Positions 6,269-13,693 of a stretch of DNA of 19,510 nucleotides are shown piece by piece. Under the pieces are notes generated by a model that worked only from the letters and a program-made list of their open reading frames with translations, was not told the origin of the DNA and searched no databases. Positions within the stretch are counted from its first letter, which is position 1; each line of letters starts with the position of its first letter. Source of the stretch: a candidate division WWE3 bacterium RIFCSPLOWO2_01_FULL_39_13. Lineage in GTDB: Bacteria > Patescibacteriota > WWE3 > 2-01-FULL-39-13. The stretch covers positions 43,937 through 63,446 of the forward strand of contig MEVH01000001.1 in the NCBI GenBank assembly GCA_001772665.1, given 5' to 3'. Position numbers and translations under genes: made by a program.

Positions 6269-7966
6269 ATGGTTAATCAGGAAATAGCTGAGATTTTCAA
6301 CAACATGTCGGCTTATTTTGAGATGAGCACCGAAAAAAACGCCTTTTTTAAGGCGCGTGCTTATAGGGTTGCAGCAGAAACTCTCGGAAAATTCCCCTAC
6401 GATTTATCTCTTCCTGAATGGCAGAATCTTGAAAAACTTAAAAAGATTGAAGGAATCGGTCAAAGCACAGGGCTCCATATTATCGAATACATAAAGACAA
6501 AAAAGGTAAAGGAGTACGAAGATATGAAAGCCAAGAGTCCTGTAAAGCTTGAGGAGCTTCTGAAAGTACAGGGTATCGGACCGAAAAAGATACTAAAACT
6601 ATATAAAGAATTGAAAGTAACTGATATAGAATCACTTAAAAAAGCTGCCGAATCGAATGAAATATCAAAGCTTGAGGGATTCGGCGATAAGTCCCAGGGA
6701 AACATCCTAGAAAGCATCGAATTTGCCATCACAAATAAAGACAGAAAGTCTATAGCTTTAGTTGAGCCCGAAATCCAGGGCATTATTGAATATTTAAAAA
6801 GATGCTCCGAGATAGCAAAATTTGAAGTAGTGGGATCTTACCGGAGAAGAAAAGAAACAGTTGCAGATATTGATATTCTAGTCGCCTCCTCAAGGCCTGA
6901 GGATGCAATGTCTTATTTTGTGAATTTCCCCAAAACAGAGAAAATTCTTGGCCATGGCGATACAAAATCATCAATATGGCTTGATTCAAAGATTCAGGTT
7001 GATATAAGGATAATTCCGTTAGAAAGCTTCGGGTCAGCTCTGCAGTACTTTACAGGAAGTGTTGAGCATAATGTGAAACTGAGAAATATTGCAATCTCAA
7101 AGGGATATAAATTATCGGAATACGGGCTTTTCAACAGGAAAACAAATAAGGTTGTCGAGTCTAAAAGCGAAAAGAAGATTTATGAAATCCTAGTCTCTAA
7201 TTATGTTGAACCAGAGTTAAGAGAAGACAAAGGAGAGCTTGATTCGGCTATAAAAAATTCCCTTCCCCATTTGATAACTCTTGACGATATCAAGGGGGAT
7301 ATTCAGATGCACTCTACTTTTAGTGACGGCGTAAACTCTATAGAAGAAATGGCGCAGAAAGGAATAGAACTAGGCTACAAATATATCGGAATATCAGATC
7401 ATTTCGGCAAGCTTAAAATAGCCGGAGCAATTGATGAATCAGAATTTGATGAGTACCTTGAGGCTGTCCGTGAGGCAGACTCAAAAGTAAAAGCTATAAA
7501 AATACTGGCGGGTGGTGAAGTAGAAATAGATGCCGACGGAAATCTTGAATTTGCAGAAGAAAAGCTTAAAAAGCTTGATTTTGTAGTGGCTGCAATTCAC
7601 TTTAAAACAGGAATGGAGTCTGATTTAATGACAAAAAGAATTATAAAGGCAGTCCAGAATCCGCTTACCACATTCCTAGCTCATCCTACAAATAGGCTGA
7701 TAGGACAAAGACCAGGGTACGAATTTGATTATAATCAGGTTTTTAAAGAGGCAAAAGAAAATAATGTTGCTTTAGAGATAAATTCCCAGCCTCTAAGATT
7801 GGATCTGAACGACAGTCATGTTAAAGCAGCATCTGAAATGGGATGTAAAATCGTGATAAATACTGATGCCCATAGTGTTCACGAAATGGAGTACATGAAA
7901 TATGGCCTAGATGTTGCAAGAAGGGGCTGGATAGAAAAGAAAGGCCTTTTTTATCCAAACACCTGA
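6269..7966 (+). CDS. polX: Family X DNA polymerase with PHP domain (PolX)
   Basis: A 565-aa bifunctional repair enzyme. The N-terminal X-family polymerase part has the 8-kDa domain (about 1-80) with helix-hairpin-helix loops at KIEGIGQS (59-66) and VQGIGPKK (100-107). The nucleotidyltransferase motif GS (189-190) is followed by catalytic D200 and D202 (ADIDIL) and third Asp D245 (VDIRII). The C-terminal PHP domain begins near 335: GDIQMHSTFSDG (343-354), ISDHF (375-379), the H444 and H472 regions, and NTDAH (531-535). Known homologues fill gaps in base excision repair, and the PHP domain supplies 3'-5' exonuclease or related end-processing activity. Length matches bacterial PolX (about 570 aa). 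The first His of the usual HxH metal motif is Gln, which I recall in some PolX homologues. It appears to be monocistronic. Confidence 0.95.
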   Translation: MVNQEIAEIFNNMSAYFEMSTEKNAFFKARAYRVAAETLGKFPYDLSLPEWQNLEKLKKIEGIGQSTGLHIIEYIKTKKVKEYEDMKAKSPVKLEELLKVQGIGPKKILKLYKELKVTDIESLKKAAESNEISKLEGFGDKSQGNILESIEFAITNKDRKSIALVEPEIQGIIEYLKRCSEIAKFEVVGSYRRRKETVADIDILVASSRPEDAMSYFVNFPKTEKILGHGDTKSSIWLDSKIQVDIRIIPLESFGSALQYFTGSVEHNVKLRNIAISKGYKLSEYGLFNRKTNKVVESKSEKKIYEILVSNYVEPELREDKGELDSAIKNSLPHLITLDDIKGDIQMHSTFSDGVNSIEEMAQKGIELGYKYIGISDHFGKLKIAGAIDESEFDEYLEAVREADSKVKAIKILAGGEVEIDADGNLEFAEEKLKKLDFVVAAIHFKTGMESDLMTKRIIKAVQNPLTTFLAHPTNRLIGQRPGYEFDYNQVFKEAKENNVALEINSQPLRLDLNDSHVKAASEMGCKIVINTDAHSVHEMEYMKYGLDVARRGWIEKKGLFYPNT

Positions 7967-8018
7967 ACGAAAATGGTATACGACAGCATCCTCCGCACTT
8001 TAACTATAGGAAACCCTC

Positions 8019-8049
8019 TGTTATAATTATGACCATGTATAAGTATTAA
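8019..8049 (+). promoter_or_regulatory. Extended -10 promoter and mini-ORF ahead of the sortase gene
   Basis: TG-T-TATAAT (8019-8027) is a perfect extended -10. An ATG lies 7 nt downstream at 8035, where transcription should begin, opening a 4-codon frame (ATG TAT AAG TAT, stop TAA at 8047-8049). The sortase ATG follows at 8063 in another frame. The mini-ORF may be chance or a leaderless leader peptide. Confidence 0.5.
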
Positions 8050-8062
8050 TATTTATTAGCTT

Positions 8063-8641
8063 ATGAACAGAAAATACTTACTCTTGCATTTAATAATACT
8101 TCTTGCGGTCGGCATTATAATGTGGGCAAATCCGGCGATACTGTCAGCACAGGCTGAAATATCAATTCCGGCAGGAATGCAAAGCATAAAATTAATGCAG
8201 GAAGCTCCTAACCCGCAGGACATTCCAGTTCGCGTAGTCATCCCTAGAATAAATGTCAGCCTGAATGTAGAGCCATCTTCAGTTAAAGGCAACACATGGG
8301 AGGTGCAAGATGAAGGTGCTTCTTATGCCATACAAAGCAGCTTTCTTGACGAAGAATTTGGAAATACAATACTTTTCGCGCATGCAAGAGAAAATATGTT
8401 TAAAAATCTCAACCAGCTGAAAATCGGAGATAAAATACAAGTATTTGGCCAAAAAGGAGTTTATACCTACAAAGTTAATGGTATAAGTCAAATAAACCCG
8501 CTTGAGGTCGATCAGGTTAAATCATCTGGAAATGACAATCTAAGCCTTTTCACCTGCGATGGTCCTTCTGATGTATACAGGCTGCTTGTTAAAGCTAAAA
8601 GAATCAGCCAGACACAGTATTCTTTCGAGGAGGTGATATAA
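8063..8641 (+). CDS. Sortase family transpeptidase
   Basis: A 192-aa protein with an N-terminal hydrophobic segment (residues about 5-27) acting as signal anchor, so the catalytic domain lies outside the membrane. The sortase fold is shown by IPVRVVIPRINVSLNVE (54-70), TILFAHARENMF with catalytic His107, SLFTCDG with catalytic Cys165, and YRLLVKAKR with the likely catalytic Arg173. Known sortases cleave a C-terminal sorting signal and join the protein to peptidoglycan or to another pilin. No sorting-signal substrate is obvious in the window. The gene overlaps the Shine-Dalgarno of the LysM gene that follows 1 nt after its stop, so the two are one operon. Subclass (D/E/F-like) cannot be fixed from sequence alone. 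Confidence 0.9.
   Translation: MNRKYLLLHLIILLAVGIIMWANPAILSAQAEISIPAGMQSIKLMQEAPNPQDIPVRVVIPRINVSLNVEPSSVKGNTWEVQDEGASYAIQSSFLDEEFGNTILFAHARENMFKNLNQLKIGDKIQVFGQKGVYTYKVNGISQINPLEVDQVKSSGNDNLSLFTCDGPSDVYRLLVKAKRISQTQYSFEEVI
8628..8633 (+). promoter_or_regulatory. Strong Shine-Dalgarno for the LysM gene (TTG start)
   Basis: AGGAGG lies inside AGGAGGTGAT, fully complementary to the usual 16S 3' end, 9 nt before the TTG at 8643. It lies in the last sortase codons and justifies the TTG start. Confidence 0.85.
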
Positions 8642-8642
8642 G

Positions 8643-9125
8643 TTGCCGAAAAAACAAGAAGGACTTTTTAACAAAGCCAAAGCATGGTGGCAGACAGATA
8701 CAGCCAAAGCGGTTGCGACAATAGTAGCGGTATTACTCGTACCCGCCACGGTTATCGCATGGAATTATGCTTCTAATGGACAAACCTCAACTGACCAGTC
8801 TGATGAAAATCAGACAAAGGAAAATGGTGATCAGATAATAGATGAGGATTCTGCTATTACGGATGAAACATCAGGTAATGAGTCTCAGCCAGAAGAAAAC
8901 ATAACTGGAGAAGACGCCGGAGCAACTGAAGACACAGCTGTAGGTGGAATAAATGATGTGACTTCTCTGCCGGATACAAGCTCAATAGTAAGTTACATTG
9001 TAGAAAAGGGAGATAATGTCTATACAATTTCAATGAAAGTCTGCGAGAACGATTCCTTTTATAGAAATAATATGGGGAAGAATTACCTAAAAGTTGGACA
9101 GGAAATTGAAATTAACTGTGACTAA
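8643..9125 (+). CDS. Membrane-anchored LysM domain protein
   Basis: A 160-aa protein from a TTG start with a near-perfect Shine-Dalgarno. Residues 1-20 are basic and polar, and about 22-42 form a membrane helix (AVATIVAVLLVPATVIAW). A long acidic Ser/Thr/Glu/Asp-rich linker (45-110) follows, then a C-terminal LysM-like domain (about 117-158: VSYIVEKGDNVYTISMKV to YLKVGQEIEIN). LysM binds GlcNAc-containing glycans, so the protein probably tethers to or senses peptidoglycan from the outer face. Two cysteines (134 and 159) bracket the LysM and might form a disulfide. It is cotranscribed with the sortase but lacks a recognisable sorting motif, so it is more likely a partner than a substrate. Confidence 0.8.
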   Translation: MPKKQEGLFNKAKAWWQTDTAKAVATIVAVLLVPATVIAWNYASNGQTSTDQSDENQTKENGDQIIDEDSAITDETSGNESQPEENITGEDAGATEDTAVGGINDVTSLPDTSSIVSYIVEKGDNVYTISMKVCENDSFYRNNMGKNYLKVGQEIEINCD

Positions 9126-9135
9126 AAATATCAAC

Positions 9136-9185
9136 TGCGGCCTGAAGGGGTAAATAGTACGCTATTGTTCCGGTGGCCGCATTTT
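9136..9185. terminator. Bidirectional terminator between the LysM gene and the PBP gene
   Basis: TGCGGCC (9136-9142) pairs perfectly with GGCCGCA (9175-9181). An inner stem AATAG/CTATT with loop TACG (9153-9166) is nested inside. TTTT follows on the plus strand. On the minus strand an AT-rich stretch including TTTTT follows a few bases later. It sits between convergent gene ends and its T-run enters the PBP stop codon. Confidence 0.72.
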
Positions 9186-11877
9186 ACTCTTCTTCTTCTG
9201 TTTTATCTTTTTCTTCCAGCATTTGTCTTATCTGTTCAGGGTCGCATGTGGATTTTGGCTCTGTTCCTTTTTCATATATTTTCTTTATCCCGGCACATCC
9301 TCTGCACGAAAGTGTATTTGTCAGCGGGCATATTTCAACCTCAACAAGAGACGAAGGCATTTCAAGTTTATCTGCTACATCTTTATTTTCTATTAAATAA
9401 TCTATCGAACCACGCCAGATTATTGAAGCTCCCCGGTATCCGGATACGACATTTTTCATTGGATCACCATTATTGTTTCCAACCCACGACACAACAACAA
9501 AATTATTAGTAAAGCCTGCGTCCCAATTATCCTTTAAATTTGTAGTTGTTCCAGTTTTTACGGCAACCTGCTTTTTTGTGACATTGAGCGCTGAGTTTGA
9601 ACCAAAAGCCGGACTCCTAAGTGTATTGTTAGAAAGTATATTTCCGATTAAATAGGCTGTTTTTTCACTTATAACCCGTTCACCTTCACAGGTAAATCCC
9701 GAATAATCGGAAGGATTTTCTTCAATAACAGCAGCTGTGGCTTTTCTATTTAATAAAATTTTTCTCGTTAGAATTGACGGCTGTTCGTTATTAAAATTTA
9801 CACATTTGTTCTGCTCGAGTATTTCGCCTGAAGAGTCAACTATTTGAATAATAGGGTTTAAATCTACCTTCCAGCCGAGATTTGCAAATACCCCGAAGGC
9901 CTGTGCCATGTCTGTCATTTTCACCTCTCCCCCGCCAAGGGTTAGAGAAAGGCCGAATCTCGAAGGATCATCCCAAGTGGTTATTCCCATTAATTCCCCG
10001 AATTCTATCAGGCGGTCAACTCCAAGTTTATTGAGTATTTTCACCGCGGGGATATTATATGAATTAGCCAAGGCTGATGCGAGGGAAACTGTTCCGTGAA
10101 ATCTACCATCATAGTTAACTGGAGAATATGTTTTCTGTCCGGCAGAGACGAATGAGATCTGCGAATCTTCTATCTTGTCATCAGGAGAAAACCCGCTTTC
10201 AAATGCTAATGCATATGTAAGAGGTTTGATAGAGGATCCTGGCTGGCGCGGAGATATCGTTACATTTACATTTCCGTCATTTTCCTCGTCCCAGTAATCT
10301 GCCGAACCAACCATGGCAAGGATTTCTCCGGTCTTTGGGTCCGTCACTAAAACAGCACCGTTGCTTACATTATTTAATTTCTTCAGGCTGTCGACGTTTT
10401 TTGCAACAATGTCCTGCAAATTCTTCTGCATATCAAGATCAATGCTTGTGTAAACCTCTAATCCTCCACGTGCAACAAGAGACTGACCGTATTTATCTTC
10501 AAGAAGCGAGACAACATAATATACAAAATGCGGGGCTGCTATATACTCTTTATCTGTTTTAAATACGAGTTTCTGGCTAAATGCCTCTAATGCCTGTTTC
10601 TGCGTGATCATATTACCCTGAACCATGAGATTTAAAACTTCACGCTGGCGTATTTTGCCGGCATCAGGGTTAGATCCAAATGGAGAATATGTTGTCGGTG
10701 AGGCTGGAAGTCCTGCAAGATAGGCTGATTCAGCCAGTGAAAGCTCGCCGAGATTCTTTCCGAAATATTTGTTAGCAGCAGACTTTACACCATATGCAGT
10801 GCTGCCGTAAGAAATCTGGTTCAGATACATTTCAAGTATTTCATCCTTTGAAAATCTCCTTTCAAGTTCAACGGATATAACTGCTTCTTTCATTTTTCTT
10901 TTTATTGTCCTTTTTCGAGTCAGCAGAGTATTTTTAACAAGCTGCTGAGTAATAGTTGATCCTCCCTCAAGATCATCTTCAAAGATTGTATTTTTAGCAG
11001 CACGGACTATTCCTCTAATAGACAATCCCTGATGTGAGAAAAAGCCACGGTCTTCTATTGCCAGGGTTGCGTTGATCAGGTCAACTGGGATGTCATCCAA
11101 TCTGACAAGAGTTCTATCTTCATTATCATAAACTCTGTACAAGATGTTTCCCTTTCGATCATATATCGTAGTTGTAAGCCTGGGGGAAAGATTATTGAGA
11201 TTTTCAGAAGACGGCAGATCTTCGAACACACTAAGGTATACGACGGAGACTGTAAAAATGGACCCTAGAAAAAATAATAGTAATAGCGTTGTAAAAGAAA
11301 ATATCCTAATTCTAAATTCAAGAGAAAATATTTTCGAGAAGATTGACTTATGTACTTGAGTATCCTCTGGAATCAGGTAAGGCTGGTTAACAGAAGCTGG
11401 CATTTTCCTTCTTTTCAAATCAATATCAGGAATTTCAAATATTACAGTATTGCCGAGTTTCTTAAGATTTTTAAAGAATATATTAATGTCTTTTTGAATA
11501 TAAAGACTTCTGTGTTTTGCAGATAAATAAGCAGCTTTTTTATATGAATGAATTTGTTTTTCTGTTGGAATTATTTTGATTATATATCTGCGAATCAGAT
11601 TAATTTTACGGGATAATACTCTTGTATAGTTTTTCTTTACAGACGCGAACTCGTCTCTTACAATTATCCTATAGGACTGCCATTGTGTTAATAATATTTT
11701 AGAAATTCTTTTTACCGCACCTATTAAAAGTTTGGCGATTTCGTAATATACGACAGGAATATAAAATAATACCTTGAGGATAGTCGCAGATTGTCTTATC
11801 TTTACAAAAGACGAGGTTTTTTGCTTTGTTATAGTCCTTTTTTTAGATCTCTTTAGAGTTTTTTTATTCCTGTCCAT
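9184..11877 (-). CDS. Class A penicillin-binding protein (transglycosylase/transpeptidase)
   Basis: A bifunctional peptidoglycan synthase of 897 aa from the ATG at 11877. It has a long basic cytoplasmic N-terminus (about 190 aa), then one membrane helix (about 194-218). The glycosyltransferase 51 domain follows: EDRGFFSHQG (catalytic Glu about 275), GGSTITQQLVKN and RRFSKDEILEMYLNQISYG. The penicillin-binding transpeptidase domain has PGSSIKPLTYA (SxxK, Ser about 548), ANSYN (SxN) and VKTGTTTNLKDNW (KTG). The extracellular tail has four cysteines (ICPLTNTLSCRGC, then C about 878), a pattern seen in related PBPs. It polymerises lipid II and cross-links stem peptides. An upstream TTG (11889) adds only four residues and is less likely. 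It is convergent with sortase-LysM across a shared terminator and probably has its own promoter near 11889-11902. Confidence 0.96.
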   Translation of the reverse strand: MDRNKKTLKRSKKRTITKQKTSSFVKIRQSATILKVLFYIPVVYYEIAKLLIGAVKRISKILLTQWQSYRIIVRDEFASVKKNYTRVLSRKINLIRRYIIKIIPTEKQIHSYKKAAYLSAKHRSLYIQKDINIFFKNLKKLGNTVIFEIPDIDLKRRKMPASVNQPYLIPEDTQVHKSIFSKIFSLEFRIRIFSFTTLLLLFFLGSIFTVSVVYLSVFEDLPSSENLNNLSPRLTTTIYDRKGNILYRVYDNEDRTLVRLDDIPVDLINATLAIEDRGFFSHQGLSIRGIVRAAKNTIFEDDLEGGSTITQQLVKNTLLTRKRTIKRKMKEAVISVELERRFSKDEILEMYLNQISYGSTAYGVKSAANKYFGKNLGELSLAESAYLAGLPASPTTYSPFGSNPDAGKIRQREVLNLMVQGNMITQKQALEAFSQKLVFKTDKEYIAAPHFVYYVVSLLEDKYGQSLVARGGLEVYTSIDLDMQKNLQDIVAKNVDSLKKLNNVSNGAVLVTDPKTGEILAMVGSADYWDEENDGNVNVTISPRQPGSSIKPLTYALAFESGFSPDDKIEDSQISFVSAGQKTYSPVNYDGRFHGTVSLASALANSYNIPAVKILNKLGVDRLIEFGELMGITTWDDPSRFGLSLTLGGGEVKMTDMAQAFGVFANLGWKVDLNPIIQIVDSSGEILEQNKCVNFNNEQPSILTRKILLNRKATAAVIEENPSDYSGFTCEGERVISEKTAYLIGNILSNNTLRSPAFGSNSALNVTKKQVAVKTGTTTNLKDNWDAGFTNNFVVVSWVGNNNGDPMKNVVSGYRGASIIWRGSIDYLIENKDVADKLEMPSSLVEVEICPLTNTLSCRGCAGIKKIYEKGTEPKSTCDPEQIRQMLEEKDKTEEEE

Positions 11878-11991
11878 GGAACGGTTCAACTATAAGCTTA
11901 TATGCTAATTTTAGACGCACTCCTCATTTATGTCTATAGGCTTTATAGCGTCAAATATGGACATTTGAAAAGGAAATTTAATTACGACGTA

Positions 11992-12020
11992 TTGTTGATA
12001 TGTGAAGGTTTCTATATAAT
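11992..12020 (+). promoter_or_regulatory. tRNA-Gln promoter
   Basis: TTGTTG (11992-11997), exactly 17 bp, then consensus TATAAT (12015-12020). The predicted start near 12027 lies about 12 nt before the mature tRNA 5' end. Confidence 0.65.
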
Positions 12021-12038
12021 TAGGTACGAAAAGATCTT

Positions 12039-12112
12039 TGCCGGATCGTCTAATGGTAGGATAGCGGCCTTTGAAGCCGTCAGTCTTGGTTCGAATCCAA
12101 GTCCGGCAGCCA
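12039..12112 (+). tRNA. tRNA-Gln (anticodon TTG)
   Basis: Acceptor TGCCGGA pairs with TCCGGCA (12102-12108). The anticodon stem is GCGGC/GCCGT with loop CTTTGAA, giving anticodon TTG, which reads CAA and CAG. The T-arm is CTTGG-TTCGAAT-CCAAG. Discriminator G and an encoded CCA complete the 3' end (12110-12112). The D-arm contains the TAATGGTAGG loop. It is 74 nt with its own promoter and a downstream terminator. Confidence 0.97.
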
Positions 12113-12170
12113 AATACCTTATAGCACGTTTGACATAAGGCCTAAGTTTACTACAATTGCTTTGCTTAAT

Positions 12171-12207
12171 CCCACTGCGAGAGCGCGAGCTGTTTGCAGG
12201 GGTTTTT
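12171..12207 (+). terminator. Terminator after tRNA-Gln
   Basis: CCC-A-CTGC (12171-12178) pairs with GCAGGGG (12196-12202), with one bulged A, followed directly by TTTTT (12203-12207). A small AGC/GCT stem lies in the loop. It ends the tRNA transcript 9 nt before the next gene's -10 region. Confidence 0.7.
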
Positions 12208-12215
12208 AATTTCTC

Positions 12216-12224
12216 TGATATAAT
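12216..12224 (+). promoter_or_regulatory. Extended -10 promoter of the YecM-like gene
   Basis: A perfect TG-A-TATAAT is followed by 7 nt and then the ATG at 12232. It predicts a leaderless transcript. Confidence 0.62.
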
Positions 12225-12231
12225 TCCCTAA

Positions 12232-12711
12232 ATGAAACAAGAAGCAAGAAAGTTTCTAGACAAACTTTTCTATGAAACAAAATGCGCTGGAATAGATATA
12301 GAGGGTCTAAAAATAGATCATGTCGCTTTTTCCACAGCTTCTACAAACGAATACGAAAGACTTCTTCCAAAGTTTTTGAATAAAGGGAAACTCATAAAAG
12401 AAGCATTAGTCAGCGATAGAAGGGTCGCGATTATCAAGCTGAAAACTCCAATTATATACAAGCAGAATGTAATAAATGTTATAGAGCTTGTAGAGCCAAT
12501 TAGCGGAGAACCTGCTGAATCAAAATGGGAACATGCAGAATTTTTAGTTACAAGCTACGATGAACTTCTTAATAAATATCAAAATCTAAAGTGGGATACC
12601 AAACACAAAAACAGAGTAAATTTTTCAAGGATCAAACTAACATTACAAAGCGGAATTGAAGTAAAATTTTTAGACACACCAGTACTTGTAAACGCAGGAC
12701 TGGAAGATTGA
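12232..12711 (+). CDS. YecM-like protein (VOC/glyoxalase-type fold)
   Basis: A 159-aa cytoplasmic protein. The pattern IDHVAFSTAS (28-37), KGKLIKEALVSDRRVAIIKL (51-70), VINVIELVEPISGE (80-93) and WEHAEFLV (99-106) follows the YecM family order (DH...; G.l......GR.I...L..P; ..ElP.P; .EHiEfV). YecM has a VOC-like fold with a predicted metal site; H30, E85 and H101 are the natural ligand candidates here. The biochemical role of YecM proteins is not established. It has its own leaderless-type promoter after the tRNA-Gln terminator and ends 38 nt from a convergent gene without a clear terminator. The family call is from motif spacing, not a search. Confidence 0.68.
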   Translation: MKQEARKFLDKLFYETKCAGIDIEGLKIDHVAFSTASTNEYERLLPKFLNKGKLIKEALVSDRRVAIIKLKTPIIYKQNVINVIELVEPISGEPAESKWEHAEFLVTSYDELLNKYQNLKWDTKHKNRVNFSRIKLTLQSGIEVKFLDTPVLVNAGLED

Positions 12712-12749
12712 GACCAGCAACATTAAGTGTTTGAAAAAATATATAATAT

Positions 12750-13598
12750 CTATCTTCTTAAATAATCCTTCGCAATAGCCAATGTATCAATGGTTCTTTG
12801 AAGCAAGCCGAAACATCTCTCTGCTTCAACTGAATCTGTTTTTTTCATCCATTCAGCGACCAAAGGGTGTAGTCTTCCATCAATAATAAGCGACTCACGG
12901 TTTTTCTTTATAGAATCGACCACATCTCTATCAACGACAATCTGGCCATCAGTATCAACAAGATATGATTTTTTATCTTCAGCAGAAACAACAACATTTG
13001 CTGTATTCAGGATATCTCCATGCAAGTCTGGCATATATCCAGTTTCTTGAAACATTCTTTCAACAAGTCCAATTAATTTTAAGGCTTCGATTCTCTCTAA
13101 ATTTCCCATATGCGGTAAGAGAGAGCCGATTTCTTTCATAGTGTCACCGTAAACTCTGGTTTGTATTTCCCAATTTCTTAGCATCCCTTTTTCATCTTGA
13201 GCAATAAAAAAAGCAGTCTCAGGGACTAGATCCTTAAGGTAACGTTTAGCAATAAGATGTGAAAGGGCTTTCGATTCAGATAATTCTTGTGTACCTAACG
13301 GAGGTTCTTCTATGAGGGGGACAGCAGGAAATATGGTAATAATCCCAACATCATCATTCCGAGAAGACACAGGGGCATCTTCTGCTTGTGGGTCTCTGTA
13401 CATTTTTATCAGCGCATCTGTGCCGTGGTATTTAACCGAACTTCTAAATACCAATTTTTGCGCACCCCAAGTGTAGGCTACCTCTAACTGGGAAACATCA
13501 ATAACGGAACTTACTTGGGTTACCTGACCTTCTGGAAGATCTATGAGTGCTTCAAAACCAAACCGCTGTATATCTTGAGATATTTGGACAGATCCCAT
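12750..13598 (-). CDS. Putative protein-kinase/APH-fold protein, 282 aa
   Basis: I do not recognise a named family, but kinase-fold landmarks are in order. A strand lysine in ALIKMYRD (K65) matches the ATP-binding Lys. A helix with acidic residues (ELSESKALSHLIAKRYL, 105-121) and VPETAF follow. A hinge-like WEIQTRVYG (143-151) precedes the catalytic-loop-like DLHGDILNTANVVV (191-204; H193, D195, N198), and YLVDTDGQIVVD (212-223; D215, D217) could be the metal-binding motif. This arrangement occurs in aminoglycoside-phosphotransferase-like and atypical kinases. Substrate and activity are unknown. There is no signal peptide or membrane helix. It lies on the minus strand downstream of a hydrolase gene, with a 95-nt gap containing its own extended -10 promoter. 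Confidence 0.62.
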   Translation of the reverse strand: MGSVQISQDIQRFGFEALIDLPEGQVTQVSSVIDVSQLEVAYTWGAQKLVFRSSVKYHGTDALIKMYRDPQAEDAPVSSRNDDVGIITIFPAVPLIEEPPLGTQELSESKALSHLIAKRYLKDLVPETAFFIAQDEKGMLRNWEIQTRVYGDTMKEIGSLLPHMGNLERIEALKLIGLVERMFQETGYMPDLHGDILNTANVVVSAEDKKSYLVDTDGQIVVDRDVVDSIKKNRESLIIDGRLHPLVAEWMKKTDSVEAERCFGLLQRTIDTLAIAKDYLRR

Positions 13599-13604
13599 GA
13601 AGTT

Positions 13605-13613
13605 ATACTAACA
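13605..13613 (-). promoter_or_regulatory. Extended -10 promoter of the kinase-fold gene
   Basis: On the minus strand TG-T-TAGTAT (13613-13605) is followed by 6 nt and the ATG at 13598, predicting a leaderless mRNA independent of the upstream hydrolase gene. Confidence 0.55.
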
Positions 13614-13693
13614 TCTTTGATTTTTATCCTAAAACATTCTTGATGATACTATAAAAAAGATAATACAACTAACCTTTTATCAATTCCCAGTAT

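Noticed and set aside
7301..7330. Loss of the first metal His in the PolX PHP motif (Q-M-H)
   Set aside because: I recall Gln at this position in some bacterial PolX homologues, so I do not treat it as an inactivating change.
7940..7960. Terminator at the end of polX (AAAGGCCTTTTTT)
   Set aside because: The palindrome has no room for a loop and lies inside the coding sequence, so it is too weak to call.
11902..12138. 78-aa open frame covering tRNA-Gln
   Set aside because: It reads through the tRNA and its promoter, a common false gene.
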